From: Sporosarcina sp. ACRSL
Lineage (GTDB): Bacteria; Bacillota; Bacilli; Bacillales_A; Planococcaceae
Direction: 5' to 3'
Length of the DNA: 64,000 nucleotides
Assembly: GCF_022346605.1 (NCBI RefSeq)
Contig: NZ_JAKRNT010000009.1
Span: forward strand, 1-64,000
Of this stretch, positions 47,388 to 58,271 are shown piece after piece. Numbering within the stretch: the stretch's first letter is position 1; the number at the start of each line of letters is the position of its first letter. The position numbers and the translations under genes are program-made. Below the pieces are notes generated by a model, which made no database searches, was not told the DNA's origin, and was given only the letters and a program-made list of their open reading frames with translations.

Positions 47388-48350
47388 CTACTCAAGTTTC
47401 ATGTCTAGAAAGGCAGCAAGCGCCTCTTTATTTTTTTCAATATCAAGCTCAATGACCGATCCTGCATGTGAATACGAGTTGAACCGGTATGTTCCTTCAA
47501 CAGGGATTGTCATCGTTTCGAGATTCGCCATGCCATTCATCAAAAGAGTGATCGCTTTTGTAATTTCGTCTTTGGATGTTAAGTCGGTCTCAATGAATCC
47601 CGATAAGGCACCCGCTAATTTAGGAACATTTAAAAGCATTCCTGGTCTCGTTGCTTCCTCTTTGACAGCGCTCATAACCTCCTGCTGCCGGGCTACTCTG
47701 CCAAAATCTCCTTCCGCATCAGCTCGATACCGTGCGTACCCGAGTAGTTCCTTTCCGTTCAGGCGCTGTTCGCCCGGCATGAGCGTTACACCTATTTTTT
47801 CAGACATTTCTTTCTTGACGTCAATAGTGATGCCTTCTGGAAATGCGATATCAATAATTGACTCGAAATTTTCAAAGTCCACGATCGCATAATGGTGAAT
47901 CGGGATGTCGAACATGCCGGTAATTGTATCCTTGGCAGTTTGAACCCCGTTCAAATAATACGCAGTGTTCAGTTTATATGACTTGTAACCCGGAATATCT
48001 GCATAAATATCCCGCATGAAGGAAACGAGTCGTAACGATCCTTCTTTTTTATTCCAAGAAAGAACCATCATCGTGTCGGTGCGTGACCTGCCACCGTCGT
48101 CATTATCAATACCTAAAAGTAAATAGTTTTCAACGGACGGATTTAGGGGATCAATCATATCGCCTTGGAAAAGACCGGGATCAATTTCATTCCCTTTGGC
48201 CAATGATTTACCTTCTTTATATTGAAAATATGAAAAGAGGCCCGCTAAAATGAAAACGATGAACAGAAACGTAAAGAATAATCTGCCGACCCGCAGTTTT
48301 CTTTTCCTTCTTCTTCTTGGCACCGGGCCCTCGTACTGATCTCCGTTCAA
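47388..48350 (-). CDS. LytR-CpsA-Psr family cell-wall glycopolymer ligase
   Basis: The 320-residue protein has a very basic N-terminus (PRRRRKRKLR), one membrane helix (about 22-42) and an extracellular LCP domain (about 75-245). Catalytic motifs are DNDDGGRSRTDTMMVLSW, FMRDIYADIPGY, KLNTAYYLNG and the GYARYRADAEGDFGRVARQQ block with arginines that bind the pyrophosphate lipid. LCP enzymes transfer teichoic-acid-type polymers onto peptidoglycan. The TTG at 48350 is chosen because GGAGG lies eight bases upstream; a TTG at 48365 is in frame but overlaps that site. Confidence 0.9.
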   Translation of the reverse strand: MNGDQYEGPVPRRRRKRKLRVGRLFFTFLFIVFILAGLFSYFQYKEGKSLAKGNEIDPGLFQGDMIDPLNPSVENYLLLGIDNDDGGRSRTDTMMVLSWNKKEGSLRLVSFMRDIYADIPGYKSYKLNTAYYLNGVQTAKDTITGMFDIPIHHYAIVDFENFESIIDIAFPEGITIDVKKEMSEKIGVTLMPGEQRLNGKELLGYARYRADAEGDFGRVARQQEVMSAVKEEATRPGMLLNVPKLAGALSGFIETDLTSKDEITKAITLLMNGMANLETMTIPVEGTYRFNSYSHAGSVIELDIEKNKEALAAFLDMKLE

Positions 48351-48499
48351 AGTCGATTCCTCCAAATTGTAATGTCATCATTAGGACGATTGATGAATGC
48401 TGTTGGTTCCAATATGTATATGGATAGTATATCATGCCAGAAGCCATTACATAATGACCCGAAACTGGACGATTTCCCCATGCACCGATCGACACGATG

Positions 48500-48508
48500 C
48501 ATAATCTA
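48500..48508 (+). promoter_or_regulatory. Possible SigK-type -10 before the YjcZ gene
   Basis: CATAATCTA fits CATANNNTA and lies 21 bases before the YjcZ ATG. An AC dinucleotide sits 14 bases upstream of it, slightly closer than the usual 16-17. The transcript leader would be very short. Confidence 0.28.
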
Positions 48509-48529
48509 TAATTAAAGGTGGTGGTATAA

Positions 48530-48628
48530 ATGGGAGGCGTATACGGGAAAGGATACGGCTTTTCCTTTGCTTTATTAGTTGTGCTATTCATCCTGTTAAT
48601 TATTATTGGTGCTAGCTTTATCTATTAA
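48530..48628 (+). CDS. YjcZ-family sporulation micro-protein
   Basis: This 32-residue frame runs ATG at 48530 to TAA at 48626-48628. The product begins MGGVYGKGYGFSFALLVVLF and continues into a second hydrophobic run ending GASFIY, so glycine-rich N-terminus plus one membrane helix, the layout of YjcZ/sporulation small proteins in Bacillales. AAAGGTGGTG is a good ribosome site. A SigK-like -10 lies upstream. Biological role of the family is unknown beyond presence in sporulating species. Confidence 0.75.
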   Translation: MGGVYGKGYGFSFALLVVLFILLIIIGASFIY

Positions 48629-48670
48629 TTGAAAAAAAATAAGCACAACCACTCATTGACACTTCGGGGG

Positions 48671-48713
48671 AAAGGTTGCACTTCGGTCTAAGACTAGGCC
48701 GTAGGCAACCTTT
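48671..48713 (+). terminator. Two-tier hairpin after the YjcZ gene
   Basis: Outer stem AAAGGTTGC (48671-48679) pairs with GCAACCTTT (48705-48713). An inner stem GGTCTA pairs with TAGGCC around AGAC. CTTTCG follows, so a T tail is weak. Most likely the YjcZ terminator. Confidence 0.5.
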
Positions 48714-48762
48714 CTTTCGTGTGCTACAATTTGTATGATGAAATGGAGAGGAGTTGTTGAAG

Positions 48763-49293
48763 ATGACCAATGGAAGAATTGAAAAAGCTGCCTTTGCCGG
48801 TGGGTGCTTCTGGTGCATGGTAAAGCCTTTTAAAGAATGGGATGGAATTGTCGATGTCGTGTCTGGTTATATGGGTGGTCATGTTGACAATCCGACATAT
48901 GAAGATGTAAAAAAAGGAGATTCAGGACATTTGGAAGTTGTCGAAATTACATTTGATCCTTCCGTCTTTACATATGAGCAATTACTCGAGGTATATTGGC
49001 AGCAAATTGATCCGACTGACGCGGGTGGACAGTTCCATGATCGCGGCCATTCGTATTCGACCGCCATCTTTTATTATAATGATGAACAACGTGTGGCTGC
49101 AGAACGCTCGAAAGAGGAACTTGCAAAGAGCGGGAAATTTTCAAAGCCTATTGTAACTGTCATTCGGCCTTCTGAAACGTTTTACCGCGCCGAAGAATAT
49201 CACCAGGACTATTACTTAAAAGAGCAAGCGCATTACGAAGAAGACCGCGCCAAATCAGGACGCGACGAGTTCATAAAAGATTATTGGAAATAA
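48763..49293 (+). CDS. msrA: Peptide-methionine (S)-S-oxide reductase MsrA
   Basis: The 176-residue enzyme reduces methionine-S-sulfoxide in proteins. The active-site AFAGGCFWCM lies at the N-terminus with the nucleophile Cys in GCFWC; VVSGYMGGHVDNPTYEDV and GHLEVVEITFDP are standard. The QFHDRGHSYSTAIFY block and AEEYHQDYYLK complete the family. The ATG at 48763 is preferred over TTGs at 48754/48757 because AGAGGAG is nine bases upstream. There is no fused or linked MsrB. Confidence 0.95.
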   Translation: MTNGRIEKAAFAGGCFWCMVKPFKEWDGIVDVVSGYMGGHVDNPTYEDVKKGDSGHLEVVEITFDPSVFTYEQLLEVYWQQIDPTDAGGQFHDRGHSYSTAIFYYNDEQRVAAERSKEELAKSGKFSKPIVTVIRPSETFYRAEEYHQDYYLKEQAHYEEDRAKSGRDEFIKDYWK

Positions 49294-49314
49294 ATTTATA
49301 GTAAATCTATAAAT

Positions 49315-49350
49315 AAAGACCGGCATTGGAAGTATCCATAACCGGTCTTT
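49315..49350. terminator. Bidirectional terminator after msrA
   Basis: AAAGACCGG pairs with CCGGTCTTT, with an inner TGGA/TCCA stem; A and T runs flank both ends. It separates msrA from a convergent MFS gene. Confidence 0.8.
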
Positions 49351-49368
49351 AAATTATTTATTAGTATT

Positions 49369-50565
49369 TTACTCTTGCGTTTCCCGCTCCCCAATCATAA
49401 ACGTTAGAACAATCATTGCAACGAACAATCCCATAAAAATCAACAATGTGTAATGATGATCACCCGTCCAGTCGTATATCAATGCAATTACTAACGGCAA
49501 AAATCCAGCCATCAGATAGCCGCCAGTCTGCATCATAGCTGTCCAAGCATTCGTGTCTTCAGGGGTTTCCGTTGCGTCCAATGGAAATAACAATGAAATC
49601 GGAAATAAGCCAGCAAGCGGTATCGCCAATAAAACTGAGCTTGCCCACATAAGTGTACTCTCCCCTGTCCAAAGCATGCTGAATCCAATCAATCCCATTA
49701 TTAAAAACAGGAGCAACCAGAACCTCCGTCTCGGAAAACGTTCATATAGAAGCGGAAATATAAGATTTAATACAATCTGTAGCGTCATCATCAAAGATAA
49801 GAGCATACTCGCTTGCACAAGAGACATTCCCGCGTCTGTTACGACCGGTACAATCCAAGTTATGACACAAAAGAAACTAGCTGCCTGGAAACCGAAAAAG
49901 AGTAAGTACAGCCAAGCTTTCTTCTTGCGCCAAGGAGACACTGTATCGGCCTTTCTCTTATCAATGATGTCACTTCCCTCTTGCTGAACTCTCATATCCC
50001 CTTTGACCGAAATCATCCAAAGGATTATGCCCGCAACGGCTAAAACAGCCCATATGCCGAGTGCAAATGGATAGGAACCTGTCGACTCGAATAATATAGC
50101 TGTAAGGCCTGCCCCTAATGAGGAACCTACCCCCATCCCAAATGAATAGACACCGATGACACTGGTCGACCGTTCAGGAAAACTTTGTTTAATCATTGCA
50201 GATAGAAGTGGTCCCATGACAGCTATCGCAATTCCTATAATAATCGCCGAAATGAGTAAAGAAGTATAGTTCGCATAAAACCCTCGCAGCATCGTCATGA
50301 AGCCGATCAAAATAAGCATAAGATACATGGAGCGAGTCAATCCTAATTTACGATTCAAATAGGGAGATAAAGATGCGAAGAGTCCCATGCAAAACACTGG
50401 CAATGCTGTCAGCAGGCTCACTTGTGCATTCGTCAGTGATAGATCGTGTCTTATAATATCAAGCATCGGTCCGATTGATGTGATGGCTGGTCTCATATTT
50501 ACAGACACGGCAAAAATTGTAATGATGAGTAAAGTGGCGTTTTGTTTTGAAATACGTTGTGACAT
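49369..50565 (-). CDS. MFS permease of the CynX/NimT type
   Basis: The 398-residue transporter has twelve predicted helices. The start AVSVNMRPAITSIGPMLDIIRHDLSLTNAQVSLLTALPVFCMGLFA is typical of the cyanate/2-nitroimidazole (CynX/NimT, YycB) branch of MFS, where the NMRP motif is diagnostic. A basic loop (DIIDKRKADTVSPWRKKKAW) joins the halves. Substrate cannot be inferred. It is divergent from a small unknown gene. Confidence 0.82.
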   Translation of the reverse strand: MSQRISKQNATLLIITIFAVSVNMRPAITSIGPMLDIIRHDLSLTNAQVSLLTALPVFCMGLFASLSPYLNRKLGLTRSMYLMLILIGFMTMLRGFYANYTSLLISAIIIGIAIAVMGPLLSAMIKQSFPERSTSVIGVYSFGMGVGSSLGAGLTAILFESTGSYPFALGIWAVLAVAGIILWMISVKGDMRVQQEGSDIIDKRKADTVSPWRKKKAWLYLLFFGFQAASFFCVITWIVPVVTDAGMSLVQASMLLSLMMTLQIVLNLIFPLLYERFPRRRFWLLLFLIMGLIGFSMLWTGESTLMWASSVLLAIPLAGLFPISLLFPLDATETPEDTNAWTAMMQTGGYLMAGFLPLVIALIYDWTGDHHYTLLIFMGLFVAMIVLTFMIGERETQE

Positions 50566-50646
50566 TCATAATCTCCTTTTATATATATCGGGAACTTGTG
50601 TTCTTTCCCAATTTCAATTATACTAATCTTGAAAGGAAAGATTAGT

Positions 50647-52679
<2,033 letters not shown>

Positions 52680-52688
52680 TGAGTTTCA

Positions 52689-52718
52689 ACCGTTTCCTTT
52701 AAGTAGGGAACGGTTTTT
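52689..52718 (+). terminator. ABC-F gene terminator
   Basis: AACCGTT and CC pair with GG and AACGGTT (one mismatch), followed by TTTTATTT. Confidence 0.8.
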
Positions 52719-52799
52719 ATTTGGCAAAATAGTTATGGAAATCAAGAAGGATAGTCTTCACCTTATCGGCAATACTATAAGAAAGGAGTGTGTTTATAA

Positions 52800-53492
52800 A
52801 TGAGAGGGAAAATCATATTCATACAAGTCTTATTTATCGCCTTGATCGCTTCCGGTTGTACAAACAAAACAACGAGCTTGAACAATTCAGGTAATAGCGG
52901 TGAAACGACAAATCCAAAAGGACAAACAGAAAATAATGAAGTACAGACCGAAAAAGCGAATCCAAATGATCGAACATTAGTTGACTTCTTCCTTCCTGCA
53001 GGGTCGACTGCCCGTTTTAGAGGGGAAGGAAATGAATTTGCGAAATTGGATATAGATTTTGCCCATCCCTACGAGAATTATGTAATTCTTCATGAAAATA
53101 ATGGTGGCACAGTCATAAGGAAAATTTATAAAATTGAACCGAATCAAATTACTACATTGGAACAACGGCCTGTTGATTTACATGAAGACTTCCCTTCCCT
53201 TGAGGAAATCGAAAAAATGGAGCCGATCGGCATCTATTTAAAAAAACCCTTTGAAGTTGGTACAACATTTGACGATTGGGAAATTATCGAGACAGATGTG
53301 AAAGTCGATACACCATTTCAGAAATTCGATCATGCATTGATCATTGAACAAAAGGGTGAAGGGTTCGTAAATCGAACCTATTTGGTCGAAGGATTTGGCG
53401 AAGTAAAGCGGGAGTCCATTATGGACACGGTCGATCCAGACGAAAAATACATCGTTACGTCAACTTTAGAGTCCGTCACAAAACCGGAATAG
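52800..53492 (+). CDS. Lipoprotein of unknown function
   Basis: The 230-residue product has a signal peptide with lipobox IASGC (Cys20), followed by a Ser/Thr/Asn-rich linker (about 22-55). The globular part (about 58-225) is beta-rich: DFFLPAGSTARFRGEGNEFA, NNGGTVIRKIYKIEPNQIT, then a GTTFDDWEI and VNRTYLVEGFGEVKRE region, reminiscent of a small lipocalin-like barrel. I do not recognise a family with certainty. The gene is monocistronic. Confidence 0.7.
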   Translation: MRGKIIFIQVLFIALIASGCTNKTTSLNNSGNSGETTNPKGQTENNEVQTEKANPNDRTLVDFFLPAGSTARFRGEGNEFAKLDIDFAHPYENYVILHENNGGTVIRKIYKIEPNQITTLEQRPVDLHEDFPSLEEIEKMEPIGIYLKKPFEVGTTFDDWEIIETDVKVDTPFQKFDHALIIEQKGEGFVNRTYLVEGFGEVKRESIMDTVDPDEKYIVTSTLESVTKPE

Positions 53493-53552
53493 GTGCGGTT
53501 GGCAAGCGACTTCCACTTTTGTATCGTCTAACTTCCTCCACATTTGTATAAA

Positions 53553-53582
53553 AAAAGAGGCACCTGTTAAGGAGCCTCTTTT
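53553..53582. terminator. Bidirectional terminator between lipoprotein and csp genes
   Basis: AAAAGAGGC pairs with GCCTCTTTT; an inner ACC/GGA segment is imperfect. T and A runs flank both ends. Confidence 0.8.
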
Positions 53583-53592
53583 GTCTGACGAA

Positions 53593-53793
53593 TTATAGTT
53601 TCACTACGTTAGCAGCTTGAAGACCACGGTTGCCTTCTACAACTTCGAACTCAACTTGTTGACCTTCGTCCAAAGTTTTAAATCCGTCTCCTTGGATTGC
53701 GGAGAAGTGTACGAATACGTCGTCTTCCCCTTCAACTTCGATAAATCCGAAGCCTTTTTCAGAGTTGAACCATTTTACAGTACCTTGTTTCAT
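53593..53793 (-). CDS. Cold-shock protein (CspB/CspD type)
   Basis: The 66-residue single-stranded nucleic-acid chaperone has an OB fold with RNP1 [10 protein letters not shown] and RNP2 VFVHFSAI, and begins [23 protein letters not shown] is the ribosome site, ten bases upstream. It has a long structured leader (see 53837-53892), as is typical of cold-inducible csp genes. Full-length; family paralogues cannot be distinguished from sequence alone. Confidence 0.96.
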   Translation of the reverse strand: MKQGTVKWFNSEKGFGFIEVEGEDDVFVHFSAIQGDGFKTLDEGQQVEFEVVEGNRGLQAANVVKL

Positions 53794-53836
53794 GTGTGAC
53801 TACCTCCAAATAATTTACTTACTAATACATGAAAAA

Positions 53837-53892
53837 ATTCACATATTACAAAAAGCACCGACAACGCCGATCACCTTTTGTAATACGTGAAT
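53837..53892 (-). promoter_or_regulatory. Leader hairpin of the csp gene
   Basis: In the 5' leader, a long stem forms between ATTCACGTATTACAAAA and the matching TTTTGTAATATGTGAAT (one G-U), over an 18-22 base loop. It lies 44 bases before the csp ATG. Structured leaders of this kind mediate temperature-dependent stability or translation in csp genes, so a thermosensor or cold-shock role is plausible. Confidence 0.5.
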
Positions 53893-53966
53893 ACGTTTGT
53901 TTCGGTAAATCGATTTAATATTACTGCTACTATACCATACCCAAGAGAATTGTCAATATAACAATA

Positions 53967-54287
53967 TCAAATATTCGAATTATTTATTAATGTAAAGGCA
54001 TAAGGTTTACCGTCCATAAATGTAATAATCCCATGAAATATTTGCAGATCTTCATCGCAGCCTTCACAAAAAATACGCTCACGATCTGTCCAGTAGGCGA
54101 AAAAACAGTCTTTTCGCTCCTCATAGTAATTATATTTTGTACCGAATTCCTTTTTCAATTCATAGAGGTAATGTAATGCCTCTTTTTCCGAATCAAAAGC
54201 CTTTCGTGATTGAATCATTTTTTCCCAGTCTTCGAACATCCACCAAGGCTCATAATCCGCTTTCATATAGATTACTTCATATTTCAT
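53967..54287 (-). CDS. DUF1033-family protein
   Basis: The 106-residue protein begins MKYEVIYMKADYEPWWMFEDWE, the diagnostic start of DUF1033, followed by FDSEKEALHYLYELKKEFG and ACFFAYW/RIFCEGCDEDLQIFHG segments. Function is unknown. GGAGG precedes the ATG. The two cysteines in FCEGC may bind metal but this is not known for the family. Confidence 0.8.
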   Translation of the reverse strand: MKYEVIYMKADYEPWWMFEDWEKMIQSRKAFDSEKEALHYLYELKKEFGTKYNYYEERKDCFFAYWTDRERIFCEGCDEDLQIFHGIITFMDGKPYAFTLINNSNI

Positions 54288-54484
54288 TTTCCATTCCTCC
54301 CTATCCGAAAGACGGTGAGTGGATTCATTCTAACAAATCTCCCTGAACTATCCAAGTAAATGGATTCATATTTCGATAACAATGTATTTCCATTGCAAAT
54401 CAGGTATAATTGGACTAAGCAGATGAAACTTTTAATCGATTCAAACGTAGTAAAGGTTAGAGAAAACAAGGAGGCCTGTAGATC

Positions 54485-55147
54485 ATGCAAGAAGTTAAAC
54501 AATTTTTCCAGAGGCACTTAATAGCGGCGCCAATCAGCTTCGGTTCTTGGCTGGCGATGATCCTTGCTGCAGGCATGAATCCACTCGCCGCAACGGGCCT
54601 GATGATTGCAATATACTTAGGTGGCAATTTTACGATAAAACAAATACAAATTTCGTCAAATGTCAAAGAGTTTGGCATGTCGAGGTCCGAATACAAGCAT
54701 ATTAAAAACCAGATTAACGAAGCAAAATTAAAAATCAAGAAGTTGAACGGTTTATACGGTCAAGTTCGTTCAGTACAGGCATTTAAACAAGTATATGAGA
54801 TGAATAACTTGGCAAAGAGGATTCTCACCATAGTACGCAAGAACCCGAAAAAATTCTATCATGTCGAGAAATTTTTCTATTCACATCTCGATTCAGCTGT
54901 TGAGCTGACTTCTAAATACGCAATGCTCGTCAATCAACCATTGAAAGATCATGAAATTAGGGTTGCCCTTCAACATACAAGGGAAACACTAACAGATGTG
55001 AATAAACAATTGGAGCAGGATTTAAGAGGCGCATTGGCGACTGATATTGAACAGTTGCAGCTTGAACTGGATTATGTGGATGTCACGATAAAAAAGAATA
55101 AACCATTGCTTGAGATGAAAGGAGAAATGCAGAATGACAGAAAATAA
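54485..55147 (+). CDS. XpaC-family protein
   Basis: The 220-residue protein has two hydrophobic stretches near the N-terminus (about 10-55), then a long helical region rich in Lys/Glu: SEYKHIKNQINEAKLKIKKLN, RSVQAFKQVYEMNNLAKRIL, FYHVEKFFYSHLDSAVELTSKYAML. This is the XpaC family (annotated for 5-bromo-4-chloroindolyl phosphate hydrolysis, real role uncertain). It overlaps telA by 14 bases, as the pair does in other Bacillales (yaaN region). AAGGAGG lies 12 bases before the ATG. Confidence 0.83.
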   Translation: MQEVKQFFQRHLIAAPISFGSWLAMILAAGMNPLAATGLMIAIYLGGNFTIKQIQISSNVKEFGMSRSEYKHIKNQINEAKLKIKKLNGLYGQVRSVQAFKQVYEMNNLAKRILTIVRKNPKKFYHVEKFFYSHLDSAVELTSKYAMLVNQPLKDHEIRVALQHTRETLTDVNKQLEQDLRGALATDIEQLQLELDYVDVTIKKNKPLLEMKGEMQNDRK

Positions 55148-56336
55148 CTTATCACATACAGAGGTAAAAACGATGGATGACCTATTGGACAATCCATTTA
55201 ACGTACATGAACCGCTACTGCCAAAGGAGATGCAAACGGAACAAAGTAAAGGCCAAGTAGCTGTAAAGCTGATGGATCGCTTAACACCCGAAGAACAGGC
55301 AAAAGCGAAGCAACTCGCAGAACAAATTCCCGTTGGAAATTATGAAGCAATCATAACGTACGGTGCCAATGCGCAAAATGAATTATCACGCTTCTCCCAT
55401 AAGATGCTCGATCATGTGCAAAGCAAAGATATCGGTCCTGTCGGTGATGTGTTAAGCGACTTAATGAGCAAGCTTTCTGAAATAGACCCTGAAGACTTAT
55501 CTGAAAAGAAAAAAACGGGATTAGGCCGCCTATTCAACAGAGCGAAAAAATCAATCCAAGAAATGATGACGAAATACCAAAAGCTTAGTACGCAAATCGA
55601 TCGTATCGGCGTTCAATTAGAGCATTCGAAGCGCGGCTTGCTTGAAGATGTCCAAATGCTCGATAGCCTTTACGAACAAAACAAGACCTATTTCCAAGCA
55701 TTAAATGTCTATATCGCTGCTGCCGAGTTGAAACGCGATGAAATTGCGAATGTCATTATTCCAGAAATGCAAAGAAAAGCGGAGCTGTCAAATGATCAAA
55801 TGGCTTTCCAAGAAGTGAATGATATGGGGCAATTCCTTGATCGATTGGAAAAACGTTTATATGATCTCCAACTTTCGAGACAAATCACAATTCAAAGTGC
55901 TCCGCAAATTCGGATGATACAACAGACGAACCAGACGCTTGCCGAGAAGATTCAATCGTCTATTATGACATCTATTCCACTTTGGAAAAACCAGATCGCG
56001 ATCGCGCTTACTTTGAACAGACAACGAAAAGCAGTCGAGTCACAGCGTCTCGTGACGAAGACGACAAATGACCTTCTCTTGAAAAACTCAGAGATGTTGA
56101 AGGTAAACTCAATCGAAACTGCAAAAGAAAACGAACGGGGTATTATTGAAATTGATACGCTAAAGAAAACTCAGGAAAACTTGATCCAGACAATCGAGGA
56201 AACATTAGTCATTCAAGCAGACGGACGCGCGAAGCGAAAAGCCGCGGAAGTGGAAATCGCCCGTATGGAAGAAGAGTTGAAGCAACGCCTTCTTGCTGTA
56301 CACGAAAAAACACAAACCCCAAATCGTCCATTATAA
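55134..56336 (+). CDS. TelA / toxic-anion-resistance family protein
   Basis: The 400-residue soluble, mostly helical protein matches TelA/KlaA (YaaN in B. subtilis): NPFNVHEPLLPKEM, a central KYQKLSTQIDRIGVQLEHSKRGLLEDVQMLDSLY coiled segment, QSAPQIRMIQQTNQTLAEKIQSSIMTSIPLWKNQIAIAL, and the final ETAKENERGIIEIDTLKKTQENL block. The family is linked to tellurite and envelope-stress resistance. Its start lies inside xpaC with AAAGGAG eight bases upstream, so the pair is one coupled unit. Confidence 0.9.
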   Translation: MTENNLSHTEVKTMDDLLDNPFNVHEPLLPKEMQTEQSKGQVAVKLMDRLTPEEQAKAKQLAEQIPVGNYEAIITYGANAQNELSRFSHKMLDHVQSKDIGPVGDVLSDLMSKLSEIDPEDLSEKKKTGLGRLFNRAKKSIQEMMTKYQKLSTQIDRIGVQLEHSKRGLLEDVQMLDSLYEQNKTYFQALNVYIAAAELKRDEIANVIIPEMQRKAELSNDQMAFQEVNDMGQFLDRLEKRLYDLQLSRQITIQSAPQIRMIQQTNQTLAEKIQSSIMTSIPLWKNQIAIALTLNRQRKAVESQRLVTKTTNDLLLKNSEMLKVNSIETAKENERGIIEIDTLKKTQENLIQTIEETLVIQADGRAKRKAAEVEIARMEEELKQRLLAVHEKTQTPNRPL

Positions 56337-56341
56337 CATCA

Positions 56342-56366
56342 AAAAAACCGCCCTTGGCGGTTTTTT
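56342..56366. terminator. Bidirectional terminator after telA
   Basis: AAAAAACCGCC pairs perfectly with GGCGGTTTTTT over a three-base loop. Confidence 0.92.
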
Positions 56367-56368
56367 CA

Positions 56369-58261
56369 TTATCCTAGCGCAATCGCTAACAGCTTTCTCA
56401 ATATCCTTAACGTCTGATCAGTGAAATGTTCAACTGATTCGGATGCTGCGGATTTATTGCCGAACATCATCGAGAACAATGCCCGTTGATCATCCGTAGG
56501 CTCTTCCGAAGCTAAAAATAAATGAATGACAGAGACTCCCTTTTTTTCAGCTTCTAATACCGATTCCCTCGTATCCAAAATGCCGTTTCGATCATAACCA
56601 AAAGCCGAAGGTTCACCATCCGAAAAAACGAGAAGGAATTTATGCTTTTCAGGTCTGACCAATAGTCTCCGAGTCATCCATCTAATCGCGAAACCGTCCC
56701 GATTATCTTCATTCGTTTCAAATGATAGAATGGTCAGCCCGTCATCATTGTTTCGGTCGTCGAATGTATGCATCATCCCAAAAACATTCGGCTGAAGATT
56801 TTTAGAGACTTCATTCGCATCCTCGTAATAGGAAGAGATTTCATGTTGTACGTTCAATTGCCTTAAGACATCATGGAATAACAAAACCGCTTTTTTCGTT
56901 TCCTCTAACTTATCCATCATGGAAGCCGAACCATCGACGAGCAAGCCAAAGACAGCATTCAATTTATCAGATGGCGTATTTTTTCGGTAAAAGGGTCGCG
57001 GCCGTTCATCCACTAACAATGTCGTCAGCTTTGATGATAATCTTCCTTTCATCAGTCGGTTTCTTCTTGCATCCTCTTTCAATTCAATCCGCTTTTTCAT
57101 TTCCGTAACAAAAGAACGGACATGTGGCTTTTGTTCTTCTCTCCATTGGGATAGCTTGGCGATATTGCCATCATCACGGATAGTTTTTACAACCTGTTCT
57201 TCGTACACGACGTTAACATGCTCTTTTCCGAAATCTAGCCCAGCTTTTTTCCACTTTGATTTCTTTTCGGACTGCTCGCGTTCTTCATCAGACCACTTAT
57301 CGCTTTCATCCCCCTCTGAGCGACCGAATCCCGTTTCTTGTATTTCAGCAGTTTCATTACCCTCTGCTATATTACTGCCATCCCCCCTACCAGCCCTGCC
57401 GTGTTCAAGCTCGTATTCAAGGTGAACACCTGACTCGCTTTCACTTTCTCTGTGCCATGTGCGGAAGATTTCCTCAATCGTTTCTTTTGGGTCTTGTTCT
57501 CCTGTTTCTGCGTCTGTCATTCCTTCATGATAATGAAAAACAGCTGTATCATCAGAAAGTGCATCTCCAACAGCATAATACTGGAGGACAAGGTCATTTT
57601 CGACTGCTTCCTCAATCATAAAAATGATCCGTTCTACAAGAGCAGCCATATCGGAAGTAGATTTCGCGTCAGTCGCATAAGTAGCAATCGTGTTAATCTT
57701 CCCGATCGGCAATTGCCAATCGATTTGAGAACTAGTAACTACTCCTTCATGTAATGTGATAAACAGTTGGTTCAGTAATGCATCAGCGATGAAGCCCTTA
57801 TTCAAATTGGATAAGAGCCGGTCCCGATGGAATTCCAGCATTAGCAGTCGTCTGACTGTAAACGCCTTGGAGGTCCCTGGTCTCTCCTTTTCAACTACGT
57901 CCATCAGACGGAATTCCTCCATCAATAGCAACAATTCTTCAGCGAATCTCCGTAAAGGATGGTCCGTATACTTTCTTCTGAATCGGATCCAATTCGTTAC
58001 AGAAAAATGCTTCCAGAAACCTATAGTCAATAAATAAACATCCGATAATCGACCTAAATGCATGACTTCCGTGGAACGATGCCTCCAAAATACACTAAGC
58101 GAGATGATGCCCTCTTTCGGCTGGAACTCAAATAGTTTGCGCTCAGTCAATTCCAAAAATTGTGCTTCTGCAAGTGCTCTGCCTAGCCGCTCATAAAGTA
58201 ACAGCAAATTGGCATCGATCGTCTCATCATTAAACTGAATGAACCGATTTAACTTGACCAT
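56369..58261 (-). CDS. VWA-domain protein (YojO/CobT-like), MoxR partner
   Basis: The 630-residue protein ends in a von Willebrand A domain (about 430-625) with the MIDAS motif DGSASM and FSDGEPSAFGY. The middle (about 255-330) is a low-complexity acidic stretch (ESESESGVHLEYELEHG, EGDESDKWSDEEREQSEKK). The first 240 residues are helical. It matches YojO of B. subtilis and is distantly like the cobaltochelatase CobT. MoxR ATPases with VWA partners act as chaperones that load metal or remodel complexes. It is eleven bases downstream of the MoxR gene on the same strand. GTGAGGCG precedes the ATG. Confidence 0.86.
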   Translation of the reverse strand: MVKLNRFIQFNDETIDANLLLLYERLGRALAEAQFLELTERKLFEFQPKEGIISLSVFWRHRSTEVMHLGRLSDVYLLTIGFWKHFSVTNWIRFRRKYTDHPLRRFAEELLLLMEEFRLMDVVEKERPGTSKAFTVRRLLMLEFHRDRLLSNLNKGFIADALLNQLFITLHEGVVTSSQIDWQLPIGKINTIATYATDAKSTSDMAALVERIIFMIEEAVENDLVLQYYAVGDALSDDTAVFHYHEGMTDAETGEQDPKETIEEIFRTWHRESESESGVHLEYELEHGRAGRGDGSNIAEGNETAEIQETGFGRSEGDESDKWSDEEREQSEKKSKWKKAGLDFGKEHVNVVYEEQVVKTIRDDGNIAKLSQWREEQKPHVRSFVTEMKKRIELKEDARRNRLMKGRLSSKLTTLLVDERPRPFYRKNTPSDKLNAVFGLLVDGSASMMDKLEETKKAVLLFHDVLRQLNVQHEISSYYEDANEVSKNLQPNVFGMMHTFDDRNNDDGLTILSFETNEDNRDGFAIRWMTRRLLVRPEKHKFLLVFSDGEPSAFGYDRNGILDTRESVLEAEKKGVSVIHLFLASEEPTDDQRALFSMMFGNKSAASESVEHFTDQTLRILRKLLAIALG

Positions 58262-58271
58262 TTCATTCGCC

